NCBI GenBank assembly: GCA_001630475.1
Contig: KV419406.1
Span: 695,028-759,027 of the forward strand
From: Sistotremastrum niveocremeum HHB9708
Lineage: Eukaryota; Basidiomycota; Agaricomycetes; Sistotremastrales; Sistotremastraceae
DNA length: 64,000 bases
Direction: 5' to 3'
Shown here: in pieces, positions 59,656-64,000 of the stretch
How the letters are laid out: each line of letters starts with the position of its first letter
Position numbering within the stretch: position 1 is the stretch's first letter
The notes under the pieces: model-generated
What the model was told of the DNA's origin: nothing
The model's input: only the letters and a program-made list of their open reading frames with translations
Database searches by the model: none
Translations under genes and position numbers: made by a program

Positions 59656-60833
59656 GTCGTGCTTAACGTCCTCTGTCGACTGAGAAAATCGTCAACGGAG
59701 TGAAAGAAGGAGTAACGAAGCAATAGTGGAGGATGACCTAGGGCGAAGAAGACGACGTGGAAAGTGCGGCACATACATATACTATGGCTCCCAGCCTTCC
59801 AGAAACTTATCTCTCTATCTCATTGATTCTCATAACGGTGTATGCTTCTTCTCCACTTCGAGTAGACGTAGCACATGCAGAGCAAAGTGGCTATCCCCTG
59901 AGAACCACCATATCTAGGATAAGGAAAAACAAGGAACGAAGCCTCCGGGCCTTCCCCCACCGTCTCCAGGTCTCAAGTCCAAAAAAGAGGGCCGGGATTC
60001 AAACGCATGTCTCTAAAACGAGGGATTTAATTTTCTTATCACGGGCATTGGAGATTGTAAGTGGAGAGGGCCAGATCTTTCGAAATTGAGATGTTTACTA
60101 GGGAGTTAGATAAGACAAGGATTGGGCTCGAAGAAGGTCTTGGTGTGAGTGCCGGAATATCTTTGATCGGTGAGCCGAGATGCCGGATTCCGTTCCGTCC
60201 GCTGGCGCCGGCGGTCTTTTGACGCCGTCGTGGTCTTATCGATATCTGGGCCGTTATCTGCGGGGAACGGGTTTGAGCCAATTGAGCTGTACGGCTTGTT
60301 ATTGAAGATGTTATTGAGCTTGATAGCATCTTTAGCATTCGTCTGTCATTTGTTGGTCGGAGAAATTCGGTCGATGAGGTGCGATCTCAAATTTTATTAT
60401 TTTAGGGAGCGGCCGGACGGCTTTGACCTCGCTGCTGGCTCGGTCGAGGGTCGCGTGCCTCGAAAGTAGGCTTTGCTTCCATATTGGCTTATACGCCCGC
60501 CGACACGTGTGTCGAGAATTCTGGACTTTGTGGATGGCAGTGAGTCTCAATATTCATTGAGCCTCGTTCTATTAAGAGAAAAATCCCGTGAAAGCATCTT
60601 CATCCAAGAAAATCGATGGCTGATACTTGAAGAAACACCCGGTGAGGACAGGCTTCAATTCAACGCTTTCTAGTTGAGAGGTCAGTTCGATGATTGACCC
60701 GACTAAGTCCTGAGCGCTTGCCCCGATTATCGATATAAGGCTTCTTCTCCTCGTCGTCTTAACTTCCGAGTCTCAGCATTAGTCTCTTCTCCAAGTGATA
60801 CACAACGCGCTCAATATCATCCACGAAATATAA
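59656..60833. other. Divergent intergenic region
   Basis: Upstream sequence of the OPT gene (-) and of GFA copy 4 (+). Only short frames are seen, none with a recognisable domain. Confidence 0.4.
60734..60738 (+). promoter_or_regulatory. TATA box of GFA copy 4
   Basis: TATAA within GATATAAGG, about 100 bp before the start codon at 60834, matching the spacing in copies 2 and 3. Confidence 0.45.
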
Positions 60834-61324
60834 ATGGCTGACCCAAAGACTTATACCGGCGGGTGTCACTGGGAAATTCAAATACGAATTCACCCACAAA
60901 TCCTTGGAGGAGTACACCCCCACGGTGTGCAATTGTAGCATCTGCTCTCGCAAAGGTTATGTTTTTGGGTGAGTCATCTCTGTGCAATCATGTAGCATCC
61001 TTTCGCAAGTGCGATCGGCTCCGATTGCAATATTCGCTCGAGCTGATAGAAATGTAATCCTTTGAAAGTGCCAGTGATTGACTTTGAAATTCCAGGTTCA
61101 TTCCTCTGAAAGACTTCAAATGGACCTCCGGAGATTTCGACGGACTCACCGAATATCTATGGAAATCGAAGACGGTCCACCATTATTTTTGCCCGATCGA
61201 TGGATGCGCTATTGGCTCGAAGATCGATGGCAATAAGAATATTGTGGCGCTCAATCTCAACTGCGTCGATGATCTTGACACGGAGAAATTGCCAAAGAAC
61301 CACTATGATGGCAAGAGTGCTTGA
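60834..61324 (+). pseudogene. GFA/CENP-V-type zinc protein, copy 4, frameshifted
   Basis: Same family as the copies at 33.7, 38.8 and 42.2 kb, with the same phase-2 intron (60969-61095). Exon 2 is 229 nt, as in copy 1, and reads FIPLKDFKWTSGDFDGLTEY, HHYFCPIDGCAIG and LNLNCVDDLDTEKL, ending HYDGKSA, all intact. Exon 1 is 135 nt, 2 short of the length the reading frame needs. The sequence after TGTCACT (ending 60870) continues GGGAAATTC, so the HCxCGK motif becomes HWEIQ and the frame is lost until the intron. Allowing for the gap, exon 1 reads FKYEFTHKSLEEY and CNCSICSRKGYVF, so the break looks very recent, or is a base-calling error. If real, the protein lacks its first zinc motif. Confidence 0.75.
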
Positions 61325-61983
61325 ACGTACGTCATTTTCCAGTTTTTTCCAGGAACATTGTACTCAGGAAAAATCAGAGAAGATCAAGGCGAGAATATAA
61401 GAGGAAAGAGTTCAACTAGCAAGTCATGTCATTCGACAGCGTCGATGTATAGTCTGTATGGAAGATTTTGTAAAACCAATCAAGGAAAGCAATAGAGAGA
61501 TGAATTTGTTAGCAGGTAATGACCGGGTCAAGTTTTCTCAGAGGCAATGCAAGCGGGAGTCAAAGTCAGCTTCTCCTGTCAAGATGTGTTTTGTCGCTGG
61601 ACAGAAGTCGCTTTGAATATTCTGATTTCGGAAGACGAGATTTGCCGACACAGCTTACATAGTTGCGCTCGGCGAGTATTCCCAAAGACCTGCTATAGAA
61701 AAAAATCCTGTTTCGGAAGGCGAATTCTTAACAAATGTTGCGAATCAAAGGTCCCTTTTTCAGGTCTTTGAGAGCTCAAGAACCTTGCGCGTCGGACGTC
61801 TAGGTCTAGGTTCGCTAGACTAGGAATGATCGACGTCAGGCTCGATCAAGTGTAGGACTAAGCAGCGTAAAGTATCGGCCTAAAATGGTCCATAAATAAA
61901 CTTCTACGATGCTGTATACTTACATGTACCAAGAACTATGCGACCGCTAAGATTTGGAACATTCAAGTCAAACCTACCCTGCT
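61325..61983. other. Convergent intergenic region
   Basis: The 3' flanks of GFA copy 4 and family member D meet here. No gene is seen. Confidence 0.45.
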
Positions 61984-63686
61984 CTACGCCTCTTCATTCT
62001 TCTTTCTCCCGTGTGCAGCCAAGTAACGAACATTGCGCAAATCAGCAAGCAGAAAACTCGCTGATCGCCATTTATCTCGCCAGACTATATGAGGAATTTC
62101 CAAGCCGTCGTTTGAGTATAGTGTTGGAAAATGATCGGACAATTCTCCAGTTACAGGAACCAACCGACTCGAGTATCTGCTCTGAGTGAGCTCTGCGTCA
62201 GATGGCAGAATCGCGGCAAGATAGTCCACGACATGATTGTCTCCAATTACGCTGCAGAAAACCTGCATGACACGAAGACTCGATGCAAATGCCTTCTGGT
62301 CGGGTCCGACTATGGGAGGACGGACGGCAGCGTCCATGTATATCCCAATGGATATGAGCTTTCTACAATGCTCCGCAAATGAAAGAAGGCAGGAAAGAGT
62401 AGGAATTTTCTCCGGACGAAGTCCCCATGCGTGAACGCAGAGCTCTAGATGTCTGAGCTCAGGAAAGCTGCGTGCGAATCTTGCCAAATCAGCGTCGCTC
62501 AACTCGGGAGGTTCCGGATGATCCAATACGAGAGATTCAAGGCGTCTCATCGATAGGAGCGGTTCTAGCATGTCCATCGTCAAAGTTCCTTTGAACGATG
62601 ATCGCGCCAGTTGTGGATTCCACATCGCATAGATTACGACGAGGTCTCGGAGATTGGGATAGGCGGTCGAGACGAATGTCAGGCATGTGGGAAGGTGGTT
62701 TTCTTCTGAGATCTCCACGTGAAGCGAGACCAGACCGGTCATGTTCCCCCCGAGGAAAGTCTTCGACAGACCGATAAAAGTGGTGCTGTCAAGCGAGAGC
62801 GCTCTCAAGCCAGCGAAAGTCTCGGGCGATCTGTCACAGATTTTCTCTCTCTGTCTCTCCCTTTCATCCACCTTCGTTTCTCTTATCGCGAAAGTGGTGA
62901 GCCAGAGTCGGACGATATTCGCGTTGCGCGATAAGCTGCAGATCGTATCGATCGAAGCCAGACACGCAGGCAAAGCAATCGATTGCAAGCAAGGGAAGCC
63001 TCTGAGGACTTCAGCGATCGCTTTCTGTATATCTTCAGCATCATAGTCCCAGAGATGTGAGTTGTTTATCTTCAGGTGTAAAGTATTGAGTTCGGCGATC
63101 TTCGCGCGAGGTGCTGAAGAACGAGTTCCATATCCGATTCCTCGATCGTAAGATGGATCACCTGTAATCTCTCGTGAAGCAATATCGTAATGAACGGGGT
63201 TGTGCGCCAAGACGCGTCCTCCCAATGCAATCTCCTAAGAGACGGAAGGAGAACTTCTCCTGGAGGGAGTGTTGTGAGAAGATCGACCATCGCGCTGCTT
63301 GTAAGGCATTGAAATGGGTCGTCCAGGGAATCAACAGCGAGGGCCTGAACTCTAGAGCTATAGTGTCGAAATCGGTCCCAATGAGCAGGAGTTATGTCAT
63401 CATGGAATGACTACTCAAGGTCTGATATCAGAAAGAGTCCAAGAGAGGAACCGCGAAATAGAGATACCAGCATACCCTCCTCATCTTCATCCATATCACC
63501 AAGTAACTTGAGCATTCGCACGTAGCCTGGTCCGTCGCGGTATAGCGCATCGAGAGCGTGTTCTGATAATCGCTTGGAGAGTCTAGCGCAGGCAGAGAGG
63601 GTCCCGTTATCCAAGAAGTCGAAACATATTGCGATAAGCTCGGGAGTTTCCCAAAAGGCTTGAAGAGCTGTATATCTTTGAGACAT
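61984..63686 (-). pseudogene. F-box-like/LRR family protein D, frameshifted
   Basis: A close relative of C. Exon 1 (63686-63468) is 219 nt and intact: YTALQAFWETPELIAICFDF, CARLSKRLSEHALDALYRDG. The intron is 57 nt if spliced after CTTGAGTAG, giving SFHDDITPAHWDRFRHYSSR. Exon 2 is open until LARRSP near 63,098, where one base is missing relative to C; the frame then ends in a stop about 6 codons on. In the other frame the rest of the gene is open and well conserved for some 370 codons (LNTLHLKINNSHLWDYDAED, LRALSLDSTTFIGLSKTFLG, LRHLELCVHAWGLRPEKIPT, the tail NVRYLAAHGRKKNEEA). The single break suggests recent loss or a sequence error. No GT..AG pair that would skip it was seen. Confidence 0.78.
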
Positions 63687-64000
63687 CGTATATTTCGATG
63701 ATATTACCTGCAGGGACAAGTTGAAGTGAGCTTCTGCCAGTGGACGTCGGGTTTAGTCACGGACTCACTGATGTAGCTGCGTTGATGCTGTGGAAATTTT
63801 GCTAGAGGATGTGCGACGTACTGGAGAGTATACTGGTAAAGTGAATCCACTCATAAACTCGAACCCGCCGAGCAGCTGTAAAAGTTTCCGGAAGAGCTCT
63901 CGGAAGCGGCCGAGATAACAGACACCTAAGCGGCTGAAAGATAAAATCGATAAAAATTGGTGCTCGGAAACTGAAAACGACTAAATTCAACAATCTATTC
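63687..64000. other. Upstream region of family member D
   Basis: No gene is seen before the window ends. Confidence 0.4.

Noticed and set aside
1-64000. tRNA genes, CRISPR arrays, mobile-element proteins, virus-derived genes
   Set aside because: I looked for tRNA B-box-like sequence, regular repeat-spacer structure and transposase, reverse-transcriptase or capsid motifs among the open frames and saw none that held up.

Overview
This is a nuclear fungal window, almost certainly from a basidiomycete of the Agaricomycotina. The evidence is a fungal-type eEF3 split by about 17 short introns, ROT1 (a fungus-specific ER chaperone), and families I know mainly from basidiomycetes (DUF6533 seven-helix proteins, DUF6699 proteins, F-box-like/leucine-rich proteins). 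Most introns are 45-65 nt with GT..AG ends. A tremellomycete is my best guess but is inference. I saw no tRNA, rRNA, CRISPR or recognisable transposase.

Layout. 0.9-8.4 kb (+): eEF3, a small single-pass membrane protein and a Cof-type HAD phosphatase. 8.6-14.5 kb: two DUF6699 paralogs (-) flanking a secreted polysaccharide-lyase-like protein (+). 14.5-18.3 kb is gene-poor. 18.3-21.0 kb (-): ROT1 and the proteasome subunit beta-6 (PRE7). 21.0-31.9 kb is mostly gene-poor and AT-rich, with low-complexity and repeat-like DNA, and holds only a short-chain dehydrogenase (-). 31.9-33.2 kb (+): an F-box-like protein. 33.7-42.7 kb: three small GFA/CENP-V-type zinc proteins (-) around a ferric-reductase-type flavocytochrome (-). 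45.2-51.3 kb: three members of one F-box-like/LRR family. 51.8-54.9 kb (-): a DUF6533 protein with a long disordered tail. 56.1-59.7 kb (-): an OPT oligopeptide transporter. 60.8-61.3 kb (+): a fourth GFA copy with a 2-nt frameshift. 62.0-63.7 kb (-): a fourth LRR-family copy with a 1-nt frameshift.

Housekeeping genes (translation, proteasome, ER folding) occupy the left third. The right two thirds are an accessory region of expanded families (four GFA, four F-box-like/LRR) mixed with transport and redox genes. The most notable signals are: a 12-nt microexon in eEF3 encoding the PTNH of the first ABC cassette; two matched GTCAC-N5-GTGAC dyads upstream of eEF3; the GFA family, with one conserved phase-2 intron, TATA boxes and a shared Cys-to-Asp change at a zinc site; the LRR family, whose shared intron is a multiple of three long in two copies; and an SDR lacking the YxxxK catalytic motif. 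I found no clear undescribed multi-gene system. The GFA and LRR expansions are the closest candidates.
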